Both the position numbers and the translations under genes were made by a program. DNA of 64,000 nucleotides, from assembly GCF_021130785.1 (NCBI RefSeq), contig NW_025777949.1, forward strand, positions 62,001 to 126,000, read 5' to 3'. Shown piece by piece: positions 63,235 to 64,000 of the stretch. The notes beneath the pieces were generated by a model that worked only from the letters and a program-made list of their open reading frames with translations, searched no databases and was not told the DNA's origin. Each line of letters opens with the position of its first letter. Positions within the stretch are counted from its first letter, which is position 1. Origin of the DNA: Homalodisca vitripennis (lineage: Eukaryota; Arthropoda; Insecta; Hemiptera; Cicadellidae).

Positions 63235-64000
63235 AAAACCTTACAGATAAAATCACAAAGTTTTTAAGAAAAAAGCTCTATTTCAAACGAAGAGCAAGAT
63301 ATAAAAAAAAAGGTTAAATAACAAAATTAAATACAAAACTTTCGTGTAATTAAAATAAATGTGCACATAATGGTAATGTCTTATAGTTAGTTATACAAAC
63401 GTATTAAACTCAAATGGAATTTAATGATAGAGTTCAATATTAGGACATCTACTGCATTTCAGAACATTATTGAACTAAAGAAATTCTACAGGATATCAGA
63501 AGGAATTCACATTTTTTTAAACATACAGGGATAAACGTACAGGTGAGGTTGTTGTGCAGTTATTATTTTAAACTTTTCGCTTCCTGTTTTTCTTACTCGC
63601 TTTGTAGTCCTCAGTGTGTTATACAATACAGATGTACTGTATAAGGTGTGTCCATAAATTAGTCAATTAGTCATAAGTAGTTTATTTCCACCTTTGTTAT
63701 TTCAGGTGGAAATAAGAAAAAGCTTTGGGTTAAATTACAGTAAAGTTTTTTATGTATTTACTGTTTTTAAATGCTTTTTGGGATGAGAAAGTTATATGGT
63801 AATAATGGTTTTCGTTATAAAAAGTAAAAACCGAGTTGTATAGATTACAGTGAGATTCAGATTATTATAATTAAAAACTATTAATAGGTGTCCTATGTGT
63901 GTTCTAGAATGCCAATGTCCAATTATAATCAGTCAATGTTGCATTTTAACAAGTGAACCTCCTTGCTTCCTTAAACATACACACGGGCAGACAGATGGTG
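63235..64000 (+). repeat. Dispersed repeat R2, copy 2 (runs off the window)
   Basis: Collinear with 18.02-18.84 kb and truncated only by the window end. It carries the MITE-like left end (AAGGTGTGTCCATAAATTAG at 63644). Just inside, TTATTTCCACCT and AGGTGGAAATAA form a hairpin at about 63681-63718; copy 1 has kept only the right half. Confidence 0.85.

Overview
The window looks like nuclear DNA from an animal, most likely an insect. It is AT-rich throughout and full of dinucleotide microsatellites. It carries decayed non-LTR and Penelope-like retrotransposons, Helitrons with typical arthropod termini, and a 5S-rRNA-derived SINE. A hemipteran is a guess only; nothing here fixes the order. I found no intact host protein-coding gene, no rRNA gene and no convincing functional tRNA. 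Almost all open reading frames are short chance frames. The few that match a family belong to broken transposable elements.

Layout. 1-1.83 kb: end of a non-LTR element (reverse transcriptase, C-terminal domain, 3' UTR), then a (CA)n(TA)n microsatellite. 4.12-6.40 kb: two related Helitrons on the minus strand, joined head to tail with no spacer. 7.0-7.4 and 8.86-9.13 kb: GC-elevated patches, the first with a tRNA-like B box. 9.95-11.62 kb: a 51-bp inverted repeat enclosing a composite of a Penelope-type segment, a LINE endonuclease and a LINE RT fragment. 15.4-16.2 and 21.0-21.5 kb: two GC-elevated remnants that share a stretch in opposite orientation. 18.02-18.95 kb: a dispersed repeat, with a second copy at 63.23 kb to the window end, carrying a MITE-like unit. 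24.5-25.9 kb: a graded ~127-bp minisatellite plus a conserved flank, seen again at 57.45-58.03 kb. 27.65-28.43 kb: a possible DNA transposon. 36.06-36.28 kb: a 5S-derived SINE on the minus strand. 40.61-44.78 kb: a 4.2-kb Helitron built of direct and inverted internal repeats. 47.20-47.59 kb: a 58-bp inverted repeat. 49.6-50.05 kb: a palindromic microsatellite and a LINE 3' end. 55.24-55.40 kb: a long hairpin. Several low-copy repeat pairs link the two halves of the window (29.5/58.5, 31.8/61.3 and 22.6/46.7/52.0/58.8 kb).

No genes work together here as a pathway. The content is layered insertions of mobile DNA in a gene-poor or intronic setting. The features most worth following are the zero-spacer Helitron tandem, the Penelope/LINE chimeric frame inside an inverted repeat, the foldback Helitron, the 5S SINE, and the perfect-to-diverged minisatellite inside a dispersed repeat. 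Family calls rest on motif reading only; no database search was possible.
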